Of a stretch of DNA of 64,000 bases, positions 1 to 10,819 are shown piece after piece (the first letter of the stretch is position 1; every line of letters starts with the position of its first letter). Origin of the DNA: Rhizophagus clarus (Eukaryota; Glomeromycota; Glomeromycetes; Glomerales; Glomeraceae); assembly GCA_015698045.1 (NCBI GenBank), contig BLAL01000285.1, positions 434,001 through 498,000 of the forward strand, read 5' to 3'. Under the pieces are notes generated by a model that had not been told where the DNA came from, ran no database searches, and was given only the letters and a program-made list of their open reading frames with translations. A program made the translations under genes and the position numbers.

Positions 1-35
1 TTATTTTCTTGTTGATAGGATGAATCCTCTTTCAT
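1..35 (-). CDS. 5' end of a zinc-ribbon/TKL kinase gene, cut by the window edge
   Basis: The first 35 bases read on the minus strand as a start codon plus ten further codons (MKEDSSYQQEN) and then run off the window. They match, with one substitution, the start of the intact kinase gene at 26678 (MEEDSSYQQEN). The preceding ~450 bp (36-490 here) also match the 5' flank of that gene in inverted orientation. The gene is therefore very likely a close paralogue of the 26.7 kb kinase. Nothing can be said of its domain because only the N-terminus is present. Confidence 0.7.
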   Translation of the reverse strand, partial: MKEDSSYQQEN

Positions 36-490
36 TTATATCGACAGTCCATAAAAACTAGTGTTTTTCATTAAAAAGATTATTAGCATTTCACTAATGA
101 TTCATCGTGGTCTCTAAGCTATAAAATATTTATTACGTTAACTATACTAACTATATTAACTATAAAAAGCTAACTAAAATAATTTAAACAAAACTTGAGG
201 AAACGTACCTACCAACTTTCTTTACTAGTTGAAACATAATAATCATTTAGATAACTTCTTCTTTATATATACCATTTTGTAACACATAACAGTTGTTATT
301 TTCATAAACTATTTTAGTCAATAAGTTTCAAATTCTTTGTTATTATTAGTCGTGTTTTATTCTGAATGAAATTTAACTCCTTACATTGAAAATCCCATTA
401 TCTATCTATGTGATACACATTCACAAAATATGCATAAGTGAATTCTTTTTTGATGAGTTCATAAACATTAGTCAATTATGCAGACAAAAA
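1..490 (-). repeat. Segmental duplication E1: inverted copy of the 26.2-26.7 kb kinase 5' flank
   Basis: Read in reverse complement, this stretch follows 26.2-26.71 kb almost base for base. Examples are the run ending at the start codon, 'tctttttaatgaaaaacac', and 'tgatgagttcataaa'. Homology stops near 490, where the unrelated truncated kinase block begins. The rest of the 25.4-26.2 kb block resumes in the same orientation at about 5330-6275. Confidence 0.85.
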
Positions 491-530
491 ATATTTAGTT
501 TAAAAAAGTATATAAATTTATTGTAGTTAC

Positions 531-870
531 CTGATTAATGCAAAAACTTGAAATGCTTTGTAGTTATCAAGACATTTTATTGGACCAGCTCGTGCCCATT
601 CTTGTGCGCCATCATCCCAAATCCATCTAGGTCCTTCCATCCATAAAGCTGAATAAACCCTACTAAATTTACCCTTACTGATATATTTGACCAGCTCAAA
701 TTCTCAAAAGGGATCCATTCTAAGTAATCACAAGCTTGAGTAGCGTTGAGTTGAGTATAACGAATTAACTCGTCGATTTCTTTATTTCTGATATCCAATT
801 GGGAAATTTTTCCTTCATGGCATTAGTTTCACATTCCATGCACCATCCGAAAGAGATTCGTCTGGACCAT
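531..870 (-). pseudogene. Truncated exon 1 of a zinc-ribbon/TKL kinase
   Basis: On the minus strand the sequence starts at an ATG (868-870) in the same 'aagATGG' context as the gene at 49301 and ends at a preserved splice donor (CAG|GTAACT at 533-529). It is nearly identical to exon 1 of the 49.3 kb gene but carries several deletions. About 84 nt after the ATG and a further ~15 nt remove the first CxxC pair of the zinc ribbon. One base is lost at SGNKEI, which shifts the frame. A ~14-nt loss removes the beta-3 strand with its VALK lysine. No exon 2 follows; the homology changes to another block within ~40 bp of the donor. A CACGTG box lies 40 bp upstream at 910-915, as in the intact gene. Confidence 0.85.
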
Positions 871-2106
871 CTTAACTAAACATTGAACGGAAAGTCATTG
901 GTTATTAATCACGTGTAAAATCACATGATCACGCAAGGATAACGAACCATTCGAATTTACAACAGTTCGTTATGTTAAAAATTTATAATGTTTAAATATA
1001 TATAAAAATTTGTTATAATGTATGATTGCTATATCGAATTCTGATTGTTTAAATAACCTCAAAAACTAAGCAGGATTTAATTAATTAATTTTACAAGCCA
1101 AAAGCTACAAGAAATAAAGGCAAAGAAAAATACAAAAGCGAGTTCATTTCAATAAATAATTTATTTTTCTTTTCCTTAAAATACTAATAAAGGTATTTAA
1201 TTGCATTTCTTCATCCTTTTAAATGTTAAATTCCAATGATTCAATACGGAGTTCCCGAGAAGTAACAAGTCTAATTAAATTAAATGTCTAATGAAAGTCT
1301 GATGAAAGTCTAATGAAAGTAATGAAAGCTGAAACTTTTCTCCGTAAACAATTTTAATTTTACATGTGAGTTCAAAGGAATTTTTATTGTTGTTGTGCTT
1401 TAAATATAATTACTATAATTTAATTAAAAAGGAAATAAAACAAGAAAAGGTTAGAAAATAACTATGTTACCTTTAGGATAACGATTTATTTTTCTGTCTT
1501 TATCATTTTTTCTATTTGATCGTTTTTATTACCTCTCCGGATTATTAATTCCTTTTTTTTTTGTTAACAGTCGGATAATTATTTCCGCTTTCTTTCATCA
1601 TTCCAAAATCACAAAGCTATTCCAATTTCTAAAATGGAATTTTTTTGAGATATCTTAATAAATTTCATTGGTGAATCGGGTAATTACCCATTTATGTGAA
1701 TTACAATCAAAACCACAAGTTACAACAGATGTTCATGGCAGAAGACCGATATTCATTAGATAGTTGTATTACTAAAATTGTCTTTTAAGACTCCGTGTTA
1801 CATCCAAAAAAAGGCCCGGATAAATGAATTTTTGAAAGAAGTTAAAACAAAAAAATCTTCAGAGTACGCGACGAGTAAAGCTTGTGACACGAATATCTAG
1901 ATCATCTCTTTTTTAATGTTACACATTTAATCTTAGAATGAATTTATGAATTTAGCAAAAAAAAAAAAAAAAAAATTCAATAAAGAAAAAAAGATCTCGA
2001 GTTCTTTGTTTTGCAAATTTTTTAGTAAGAAAAAATAATTATAAATCAATTCGCTTGACAATGACGTATTATATATGTGAATATTCGATATAATGCGATT
2101 TAGTTT

Positions 2107-2313
2107 ATGTATCGAGAGACTGAAACAATTTCCTGTTTCAAAAGTTGTACGTTTTATATTACACGTATTGAGTTATATATGTATGTCGAATATATAGAAA
2201 AGAGGAGAATTCAACCAAATTCATTGTCTTATGTTTTACAAGCTTTCACAGCCATACATTCTTTGATTGGAATAAGGGCGTTAAAAAATGACGGAATGAC
2301 GGTACTTATATAA
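2107..2313 (+). CDS. Small ORF conserved between two duplicated copies; doubtful gene
   Basis: A 68-codon frame divergent from the kinase pseudogene. The inverted copy at 47905-48108 keeps a 67-codon frame with nearly the same last 45 residues (IELYxYVEYIEKRRI ... IGIRALKND). The N-terminal residues differ because of an indel. No domain, signal peptide or membrane segment is recognisable. The conservation may only reflect the recency of the DNA duplication, and a third, older copy near 42.6 kb is not open. It is listed because it is the only non-kinase frame retained in both copies. Confidence 0.15.
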   Translation: MYRETETISCFKSCTFYITRIELYMYVEYIEKRRIQPNSLSYVLQAFTAIHSLIGIRALKNDGMTVLI

Positions 2314-2324
2314 AAATAAATCGT

Positions 2325-2360
2325 CACGCTAGTGCTAATTATCATGCTAGTGCTAATTAA
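2325..2360. repeat. Two-copy tandem repeat of about 17-19 bp
   Basis: The motif 'cgctagtgctaatta' is followed directly by 'catgctagtgctaatta'. The corresponding stretch in the inverted copy (around 47.87 kb) does not show the same pair, so the duplication is specific to this copy. Confidence 0.6.
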
Positions 2361-4599
2361 CAATATAACTTATTGTTTGGTTTTAAAAAAAAAAAATTGA
2401 TCTACAATAAACCGGAATAATCGTTCCGCGGGCCGTCACGGGTGTGACAATGTTATTCACTGGATAATCTAATATTCTAATACATTGAATCGTGTGATCA
2501 ATTCTTTTAATGTCGAGATTGCGTTAAGAAATATTTGGCAATTTCTTCAACTGAAAACTAACGAAAAGTATAAATATGAGCGTAAAATGCCAAACTTCAT
2601 AATTCATATGGAAATCGTCAAACTTCATTTGATCACGTAAGATTCTTCGTCCGAATATTTCTGTTACGTCTTCACAATATCCTATAATGTTGTTCAGTTA
2701 ACTTACAAATAAAAAGGAAAATTTTATTTTTTTTTTATTTTAGTAATTATAAGGCTCATATGAATATTGCACATAATAAACAATATTACGCCAAATTTCT
2801 TTATTTCACTGTTTATGGCTTAGTGCGAGTTATAAACATATGTATTAAAGTGTTCGCTCTTTTGCATGAATACTAATGATGATAAAGGTTCTTTTAATAA
2901 TATCTGTATTAATAATCAAATAAATTACAATAATTTATTTTAGATTAAAGTTTTAAATTTCAACCAATAGTGACACACTGACACACGAATAAAAAAAACA
3001 ATATTACTTCATTCTTCAAATAATTAGATTCAGGCGTATTTTACGCATGTAACTATATAATAATTTTCGATAAGAAAGTATTTGATGCGTCTATTTGTGT
3101 AATATAAAAAGTATATGTCATTAACTATTTCTGCAAAGCATGTGATAATTTTTATTTTGTGAACAATGTTTCACGAACACGTACATTGCAATTTAATCAA
3201 TAAACTAATATATCTAATATGTTTAGTGTTGCTCCCCTGTAAAAGTGTGATGCAAAGTTACGTTATTGATGCATATGCATGCCTTATTACATTTTCCGTT
3301 CCTCGAATTGGTTTGATCAGATGATTTATCTAATAAAAAAAAAAAAAAAATACCGAATACAAAGAAAACAGAAAAGATGCCCCAATTAACAAATAATTAT
3401 ATAAATTGATCTTATATAATAATCATAAACGGTTTCATTAAGAAGTAATAAACGAGATATAATTTTTTTCGTTAATAATTATAAAATTTAAAATTTCAAT
3501 CCGGATTTAGCATTGTGTAACCTAAAACTCGAAAAAATTTTCATCAATCACTACTCAATAACCTAAACAAATAGAAAATCAAAAAAATCCCAATAGAAAT
3601 TTATTTTTGGATTTTTATCATCTAAGTTAACGTCGATTATAACCGGACCAGCACTTTTAAAAAAAAAAAAAAAAATATTTTTTCCAACATTAAAGTATTA
3701 AATATTTTTAAATCATAAATTCATGATAAGAATATGAAAATGATAAACAAAAAACCTTCTAAGTGATTATTTGTATAAAAAACGCAAGATTTTTAATTAG
3801 AATAAGTCATTTATAAAACATGTATATTTACTAAGAACTCAATAAAAATAATACAAAATAAGAATATAATTTAAATAAAATTAAATTTCGGATTATTGAT
3901 TAATAAAATGTTTAATAGTGCTTATTTTGAGTATACATATTTTATATAGGAAACCATGATCATATCCATCATTTAATAGGTGAAATCACAATATATGATC
4001 GTTAAAACATACAGTATGAAGACTATATTATAGGGGAAATAAAATAGTAATATCTTATAGTGAATTGGTATTATTATAATGGATGGAATAAGTGAATTAG
4101 GAAAAGATACAAAAATACATAATATAAGATTTTTCGAAAAAGAAACGATTTATGTAGAGGACAATAAATAAAGGATTCCAAAGATACTCATATAATAAAA
4201 ATTTCTGATTAATAAATTTCTTATTTGCTTTATTTGCTAAATTTATTTCATTTTTTTTTAATCGACTAAAATGGGTCAAGGTTAACGAAAAGAGACTCCG
4301 TTAAAAAATTGAGCAATTAATAAAACACTCGTGCTTTGTATATTGTTTCCATTGATAATGCACACATTATGTCGAAAATATCTTTTTATAACCCATTGTC
4401 TTCTTAGTTGTTTCTGTCTTTTTTGCAAAGGCATTTTTTTTGTATAATATATGTAAATTTAGAAGTAGAAAAAATGCAATAATATACAGTACGTATATTT
4501 ATGGAGGATAAAAAAAAATTGCTAAAAGACAACGTATTTATACAATATTCAGATATTTAATATTGCACAAAACTACGTATAGATGATAACAAATAATTA

Positions 4600-5320
4600 A
4601 TAACTACGCTAAAATTACTGAAAATCCGAATATATACCAACATAGTATATCTCTTATATCTGTTTATATAAAGAAAACGTAAAAGGACGTTCACATTCAG
4701 TTGCTTAATTGTTTTTTTTTTTTGCACCTATGATGATTAATTTATTATCATTCTATAAAAGTTTTGTAAAACAAATATATCGCCGAAACGCAGATTTATG
4801 GATAAATTATATAAATTATGATGTATTTGGTATTTTAAGTCAGGCATCTCTGCGCCTATGATTGGCCGAATAATAAAGCAAATATCATTTACATAAATTA
4901 TGCAAGTTTTACAAGAAAATATGAACAATAGGAACACTACCTTTGTTTATATTGAAACAAAGCGACACTCTTTTCTTTTTGGAAATACAACGAAAACTTA
5001 TCTCTGTATGGCGAAAACACGTAATTAAAGACAATTTATTGTGATATATTGGATAATTAAAAATTTTCTTTAAAGAATCATTTTTTTTTCTATATTCGGT
5101 TTTAGGATCATATAGATTCTTGTTACGTAGAAGAAATTTTATGAAAACATCAATCTTTCAATTCCTTAGCAACAGAATGGACTTATTTCTTGAATCCTCG
5201 TCCATTAATAAATTAAGATTCCATCATTCTATTTAAAAAAAAGTTCAGTTTCGATATCAAATAAAATTTCAATGAATAAACATACAACTAGAATAGTAAT
5301 AAGCTCATTAGTATAACACA
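4600..5320. other. AT-rich stretch without a recognisable gene
   Basis: Only short frames with AT-rich composition (for example 4737-4937 minus) are present. None has a recognisable motif or a conserved copy elsewhere in the window. Confidence 0.5.
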
Positions 5321-5329
5321 AATTTTATC

Positions 5330-6275
5330 TTTGTTATTTTCACTAGCACATTATGAGCTAATAATTCCTTACATTGAAAATGCATCAAAACATGCTTTAG
5401 CCCCATACATTCGCAATATATACATAAATAAACTACTTCTTTTGACCCTAACCCTAACCCTAATTAATGAGTTAAATAATATAAAACATTACTTTGATAA
5501 TTATGCAGGCAAAACAAGATTTAATTTAAAGAACATTACATAGTTGAAACTTTAGATGAAAGACAGATGTTTCGAGTTTATCAGTTTATCATCAGTCGGT
5601 CATACCCGTGATCGATGTTTATAAATTATATCGGTCAAAGGCTTTGACAGACCATTTTAGCCAACGACTTTACCGAACCACTCTATTAACGTTAAAATTT
5701 ATTTAATAAATTTGTACCACCAATTGATAAACGTTTTTTTTTCAAATTAATGGTATGTTATTACAAAATCATTACATAATCATTACATAAATAGTGAATT
5801 ATTGCCAAAAGAGAAGACTTAGAATCCTAAAATGTATTTAATGATTATTCTAATGAACCGTCTTATGGTCTTTTTATAGAACATTTTAAAGTATGATGAT
5901 CGGCAGTTTGTCTCACATAAAAATACTATTTCATTGAGAATCACTATCAGATCAAAAAAGATCTTATTTACAAATGAAACGATTAAATTGCTACTTTCTC
6001 CACGGAATATAGATTTATGATAAAAAATTTTTATTTTAAAAAATCGGGATTTTATCATATTAGTATTATCTATTCCACATTACTACAAAAATTTTGCATT
6101 TCATAGTACTTTACCTAAAAATGACTATCTTAATTCCGAATAATATTGCATGTAATTTTTCAAATAAATTAATGGATTTCCTATTATCTGTCCTATTTTT
6201 GTCCGAGTCTTTATCCTGAAACAACTTGTGTAACGTACCTGATCAATCCGTGGCAATGGGCAGCATAAAAATTTA
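5330..6275 (-). repeat. Segmental duplication E2: inverted copy of 25.45-26.31 kb
   Basis: The reverse complement follows 26.31 down to 25.45 kb. Anchors are 'attccttacattgaaaatgc' near 5365, 'tgaaccgtcttatgg' near 5855, the 'gatcggcagtttgtctcaca' stretch near 5900, and 'acctgatcaatccgt' near 6240. The first ~150 bp (5365-5520) repeats a piece already present at 370-490. The block A insertion (490-5330) is therefore bracketed by a ~130-150 bp direct duplication. Confidence 0.8.
5446..5463. repeat. Interstitial telomere repeat, (CCCTAA)3
   Basis: Three perfect CCCTAA units, complementary to the TTAGGG repeat usual in fungi, sit inside duplicated block E2. The paralogous sequences at 26.25 kb (reverse complement) and at 450-460 run straight from '...ttttttg' to 'atgagttcat' without them. 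The repeat plus a few bases is therefore an insertion of about 20-22 bp relative to the two empty copies. Confidence 0.85.
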
Positions 6276-6962
6276 TAATGGGATATATAAAAAATGGTGA
6301 GAGACATGAATTCCTGGAAGGAGCTACACATAGAAAGGAGGATAACGATTTAGGTTTTGAGAGGTTATTTGACATAATATCTCTCCTATTACAATATCTT
6401 TGGCGGACTCCGAGTATGTAATAACTCAAATGACCTTGATGATTGGTCATGTGTCATTGGGTCAGAGTATAAATTATTCGCATAATATTATAAATTTCAA
6501 TTCTGGCCAGCATCTTAAATTTGGCCAGCATTAATTTAAATGACTCAATGATGAATGACCCGAATAACGGACTAGGTCATTAGAAGGTCATTCAGATGCA
6601 GAAGATAGCTATTGCTTGAAATAGTATATACCTAACATTGGAGGTCAATTAGTAAAAAAAAAAAATTAATTAATATCGATTTGTTGTTTCGTCTTCAAGG
6701 CCGAACCAAGCAAAAAATGTGTTTAATATAATCCCCCTCTCTTTTTGTTTTCAAAATGGTTCTTGGACAACACTTATATGCAATTTTGATTGGACGAAAT
6801 TGATAAAAATTCAAGATTTGTTATGATCAATTAGGCTCCCCCCATCTCTCTGACCCCAGATTTTATGTTAAACACACTATTTGCTTGGCCAGCCTAACCA
6901 GGTTAAGATTGTTAGAAAGTTATGCATGTATCTGCATTTAATCATCACGAAATGAAAACCGG

Positions 6963-7612
6963 CCCTATAAAAAATATGTGTCCGGATAATGTCCAGAAAA
7001 TGTCTGGAAAAATTTTCTAAAATATTGTCCAGAAATTCAGGACACTGTGTGTCCGGAAACTGTTCCGAAAACACTGCATTTTCGGGATATTAGGAATTTG
7101 TCCTGAAATTGTCCGGAAATGTATTTTCGTAAAATTTTGCCACAAAAGATGATCAACGGATAGATGATCATCATTATTCCTTAACCCAAAATTTTTATAT
7201 CATAGATATATAGTATTTTTGCCTGCTCTGCAATTTTAATTAGTACGACAGAAAAGATTTTGAATGTCAGTTTTGTGCTTTTTGCATTTTTTTACAAAAT
7301 TAATTTATCCTTTTTTGGAAATAGTATCCAGAATTTGTCCTGAACTTTTTCATGTCCGGAATTTGTCTATCTGGTTTTTTTACTATGTCCAGAATTTGTC
7401 CAGGTTTAACTGTCCGAAATTTGTCCAAAATTTTATACCGAATAAATACTGGACGAATTCTGGACAAAGTTAGGACATGTCAAAATTTTAAGTATCAGAA
7501 GTGTATCAGACATGTACCAAAAAAGTGGACATTTTCCGGACATATCAGATTTATTCTGGACATTTTTCAGACATTTTTGATAACATTTTCCGGACATTTA
7601 TTTTTTATAGGG
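6963..7612. mobile_element. MITE-like element, TIR CCCTATAAAAAATA, 3-bp TSD (CGG)
   Basis: The element opens with CCCTATAAAAAATATGTGTCC, and its right end in reverse complement reads CCCTATAAAAAATAAATGTCC. The ends are bordered by CGG at 6960-6962 and 7613-7615. The interior is packed with variants of TGTCCGGAAA / TGTCCAGAA on both strands, typical of repeated transposase-binding sites. The 120-codon plus-strand frame that crosses it is a by-product of this repetition and shows no transposase motif. Length is 650 bp. It belongs with the elements at 21857-23106 and 33216-33379. Confidence 0.85.
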
Positions 7613-8314
7613 CGGAGGGTAGCTTGTTATTCCGGTCGTTCGGTCGTGTATAAAATATGTCTGTGTGATTCAGAAAAACAAAAAATTTTCATTAGAAATG
7701 ATGTGGCTGATTAACTCTTTATCGTTAGAACTATTTATTACTGGATAAGCTCCATTGAAGCCAATTTTGGATTTGTCAATCAATGACAATAATGATTGTC
7801 ATCACTTTCCCCAGAACCTTCGATAAATTTACTAATAGTATTACTATGTAGTTCCTGTTTAGTAAAAATAAATTTCTTTTTCTTGTAATATCGGGTTGTT
7901 TAATTTAATTTTACATATTGAATTTTTTTTTTTTTTTTTTTAAAGCACCAGACGAAATTATACACTGTAACAAATTTGCGACCATGATAGAAAGTTGTGA
8001 GAACAGTAATAGGAAAGTAGTTGCAAACAATCTTCGAGAATAACTAGAAATTCTTTACGTAAAATGTTCATAAGAAATTCTGTGATTTACTACTCTTTCG
8101 AAAGGGAAGTCAAATTCTTGATTGAAAAATTCGAAGCTTTCTTTAATTTCCTTTGATCCTTTAAAAGCCGTATAATAGATTTACAGCGCACCATAAGAAA
8201 TTTGAAAATAAGCCACAATGACCATCTTATTGATTCAGGAGAAAGGTAATAAAGCCTTTCAAATTCTGTTAAGTGCTCAAATAAATCATAATGTCGCATC
8301 TGATGAACGTTAAT

Positions 8315-8839
8315 TAGGGATGCCAACGGTCGGTTCGGTTCGGTTTCGGTTTTAAAACCGCGGTTTTCAGTCAAAACCGAACCGACCGCAAAACCGACCG
8401 ATAAAACTGAACCGCAAAAACCGATTGCAAAACCGAATAAATTATTATTAGAAAGTGCTAATTATGACTTTATTTAATAATAACATTTAAATTTACATAA
8501 TTTTTTCTTACAAAAATAGTGCTGATTTTGTGATTTTTAAGCGATACAAAAATCACGTGATCATCGCACAAAAATTAAAATTCTCCCTATAATTTCAAAA
8601 ATGAAAGTACTATAAACTTAAATATTAAAATTCATGTTTTTTAGTTATTCTCAATTGAAACAAAGATATTTTTTCGGGATATGTTGTAAAATATTTACAA
8701 TTAACCGATCGGTTTTTTCGTCGGTTTTTTTATATATAAAACCGACGGTTAACCGGTCGGTCTTGGATTAAAACCGAACCGAAACCGAACCGGCAAAAAC
8801 CGGTTATGCCCGGTTATAACCGAACTTTTGGCATCCCTA
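8315..8839. mobile_element. hAT-type MITE, TIR TAGGGATGCCAA, 8-bp TSD
   Basis: The ends are TAGGGATGCCAA and TTGGCATCCCTA, a perfect 12-bp inverted pair. Both are flanked by the 8-bp duplication ACGTTAAT (8307-8314 and 8840-8847). An 8-bp duplication and ends beginning TAGGG fit the hAT superfamily. Both subterminal ~100 bp are full of AACCG/CGGTT motifs (AACCGAACCG, AACCGACCG), as expected for hAT transposase binding. No transposase frame is present in the 525 bp, so it is non-autonomous. Confidence 0.93.
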
Positions 8840-9399
8840 ACGTTAATCAGTCACTGATTAGGACTGTTGTTGTATTATAACGATTATTGATGTAAGTAAC
8901 ACATTCCTTTGCTAATTTGGTGCGGAATATACAGTAGATCAACTGGTTGTTCTGGACGCTGAAATAGATACCTAGTTCATTGCATTGTTATCGTGAAACA
9001 TAAACGTAAACGTAATATTTGTAACACAATTTGGTATAAATAAATGAAACTTTTTTTTCAAATGTTGAGGATTAAAATATGATAAAAAATCTCTCTATTC
9101 ATGTCTTTAGTTAATAGAACTTATTGTAAACGGCGGTGCACGGTTTACTCAATCTAAAAAGGCGCTGAATAGACAATTTAATAATAATACATTTACATTT
9201 GTCAAATGAATCAAGAAATGTTCTTAAGAATCAAGGAATTAATAATCTTATTACAGAAACATATAAGCGTTCTTACCAGCGGGTAATTTGCAATTGGAAT
9301 CATTGAAGTCAATATTCGACTATTGTTTTAAATTAACATCAACCAGTTAAGCTAGTACTGTAATTTTGTTCATAATTCTTAAAATATACGATAATCATC

Positions 9400-9560
9400 A
9401 AAAAAAGAAAAAATAATGGAATAAATTTATTATAGGACTTTTTCTTTGCAAGTTAATTATGATATCAATCGAGTGACTCATCTTTGGGTGATACTTTTTC
9501 CACTAATTTCACAAATTTTTATTTAAATGAACTTTTTAAATAAACCCGCGAAGTTGCTCA
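9400..9560 (+). repeat. Left member of a direct repeat flanking the secreted-protein gene
   Basis: The sequence from 'catcaaaaaaagaaaaa' through 'gactttttctttgcaa', 'tatcaatcgagtgact' and 'tttcacaaatttttat' to 'gctcaataaat' recurs, diverged, at about 10820-11110. The two copies lie on either side of the gene at 9794-10282. Confidence 0.65.
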
Positions 9561-9793
9561 ATAAATATCGTATATTATTAAAATACTAAGAATAAATTGG
9601 TAATATAAGCATTTTTTTATTTTATTTTTTTTTTTTTCTGATGCGCTCGCGCTACAATATACTGTACAACATACACACGTTATAAATAAAGCCTGATGTT
9701 ATTAATAATATATGGTAATACGATGAAATAATAACGAATAATATAATAATAATAATATATGAAAGTAACATTTATAAAAAAATAATAAAGTTG

Positions 9794-10282
9794 TTATTCC
9801 TCTTCTTCGCTATGTAATAACCACCATTGGTGAGGAGGCATGCCGGACTTTGGAAACACTTTAGGAAAAGCAACAACTGTCCACCTTCCAGATTCAAAAT
9901 GTTGTGTTGCACACATATCAGGTTGATGGATAGAACAAATGTAAACAGGAGATTCTTCACCATCAGGTATAACAGGCTCGATTTGCCATTCTTGGTCAAG
10001 TGTTATATTTTTATTAATTTCATTAGTGAAAGGTTTCTTAGGTCCATTGTATTTGACAGATTTGCCGGAAATACGATTGGGCAAGATAAAATTGCCATCT
10101 TTATAAGGATCAATTGTCCAGTCAATAGGCTGATCATCTAAAACAACATCATGAGTATTATCTACTGCCCAAAAAAGATGATTGACGAATGATTGAATTA
10201 TTATATTAGGGAGTGTTTCTTGACTTTCTGAAGCAACAGCAGTAAGGGCGGTTAAAAGGAACAAAAAAAAATTAAATTTCAT
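9794..10282 (-). CDS. Small secreted protein of unknown function
   Basis: A single-exon frame of 162 codons. The N-terminus MKFNFFLFLLTALTAVASES is a classical secretory signal: a short basic start, a 14-residue hydrophobic core and an AVA-S cleavage site. The mature chain would be about 145 residues, with only two cysteines nine residues apart (VYICSIHQPDMCAT). It has several tryptophans (LFWAVDN, IDWTID, QEWQIE, GRWTVV, QWWLLH) and an acidic EEEE tail. No transmembrane segment follows the signal. The spacing of Trp-containing strands could suit a beta-rich fold, but no family is recognised. The start is chosen because it opens directly into the signal peptide and a TATA box lies ~80 bp upstream. 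Secretion and size would be compatible with a fungal effector; that is inference only. Confidence 0.75.
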   Translation of the reverse strand: MKFNFFLFLLTALTAVASESQETLPNIIIQSFVNHLFWAVDNTHDVVLDDQPIDWTIDPYKDGNFILPNRISGKSVKYNGPKKPFTNEINKNITLDQEWQIEPVIPDGEESPVYICSIHQPDMCATQHFESGRWTVVAFPKVFPKSGMPPHQWWLLHSEEEE

Positions 10283-10360
10283 TTGGTTTATGTTGATTTT
10301 TTACTTTTTTTCTGTAAAGGAGAAAGTATTTTTTCTATTTTTCAAATGAAGTTAAGGCGT

Positions 10361-10367
10361 ATTTATA
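10361..10367 (-). promoter_or_regulatory. TATA box upstream of the secreted-protein gene
   Basis: On the minus strand the sequence GTATAAATACG places TATAAAT 79 bp before the start codon at 10282. It sits in a locally GC-richer setting that stands out from the AT-rich background. The position fits a core promoter with a ~50-bp leader. Confidence 0.5.
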
Positions 10368-10529
10368 CGCATGAAAATCAACATAGAGGCTAAGTTAGAA
10401 GTCTGGACGCTTAGATCAGTTACCCAAAAAAAAATTCTCTTCCCTAAAAAGATTATTGATATTTAGGCTACAGAATTAAATCGTGACACGTTATTATGAT
10501 ATCATTAGCAAGCTTTGAACAGTGCATCT

Positions 10530-10690
10530 GATGTTTCTTTTTATGTGCTGTTCGTCTATATTTTCTTGGCTGGTGAAGGAGCCACGCCATTCTGATACAT
10601 CACGTGGCATTATGTTATTAGTTATTAAGTATGGCTTAGCAATCTTAAGATATTGTTATGTGCTGTTCGTCTATTAGTGATTGCGGAAAA
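10530..10690. repeat. Short direct repeat 'ttatgtgctgttcgtctat'
   Basis: The 19-bp string 'ttatgtgctgttcgtctat' occurs near 10541 and again near 10656, about 115 bp apart, upstream of the secreted-protein gene. A CACGTG box ('catcacgtggcat') lies between the two copies near 10602. Confidence 0.6.
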
Positions 10691-10819
10691 AATTTATCCG
10701 TTTGTAGTACCATTTATTCCGAATTTTTATTAATAAATTCCATTCTTATTTAAATGACGAGCAATAACACTCCAAATTTATTAATTTGTACCTTTCGCCT
10801 GATCGATCAATGGTAAAAA

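Larger units (their letters stand above)
490..4500 (-). repeat. Segmental duplication A: inverted copy of about 44.65-49.74 kb
   Basis: The reverse complement of this block tracks 49.74 down to about 44.65 kb. Anchors include the kinase exon 1 and its upstream CACGTG (890-960 against 49.20-49.29 kb), the stretch at 2600-2670 against 47.47-47.54 kb, 'gcatatgcatgcc' at 3270 against 46.01 kb, and 'acaaagcacgagtgcttta' near 4330 against 44.95 kb. About 770 bp present in the other copy (46.70-47.46 kb) is missing at the join near 2690-2750. That piece includes the tail of a recombinase relic, so copy A has most likely suffered the deletion. Similarity fades after about 4400-4500. Confidence 0.85.

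Noticed and set aside
5819..6058. 79-codon minus-strand frame in block E2
   Set aside because: The paralogous stretch at 25.7-25.9 kb does not keep it open in the same form, so it is probably incidental to the duplicated DNA.
7352..7714. 120-codon plus-strand frame with many Cys and SGH/ICP words
   Set aside because: It lies mostly inside the 6963-7612 element and is produced by the TGTCCGGA/TGTCCAGAA repeats. There is no transposase motif, and it runs out across the TIR into flanking DNA.
8090..8374. 94-codon minus-strand frame
   Set aside because: Its first ~25 codons are in the hAT MITE. The remaining 69 codons from the ATG at 8299 look protein-like (FEHLTEFERLYYLSPESIRW) but have no paralogue or known motif. 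The sequence joined across the empty site is not open upstream.
9772..9999. Minus-strand frame overlapping the secreted-protein gene in another phase
   Set aside because: Shadow of the 162-codon gene, which has a clear signal peptide and promoter context.
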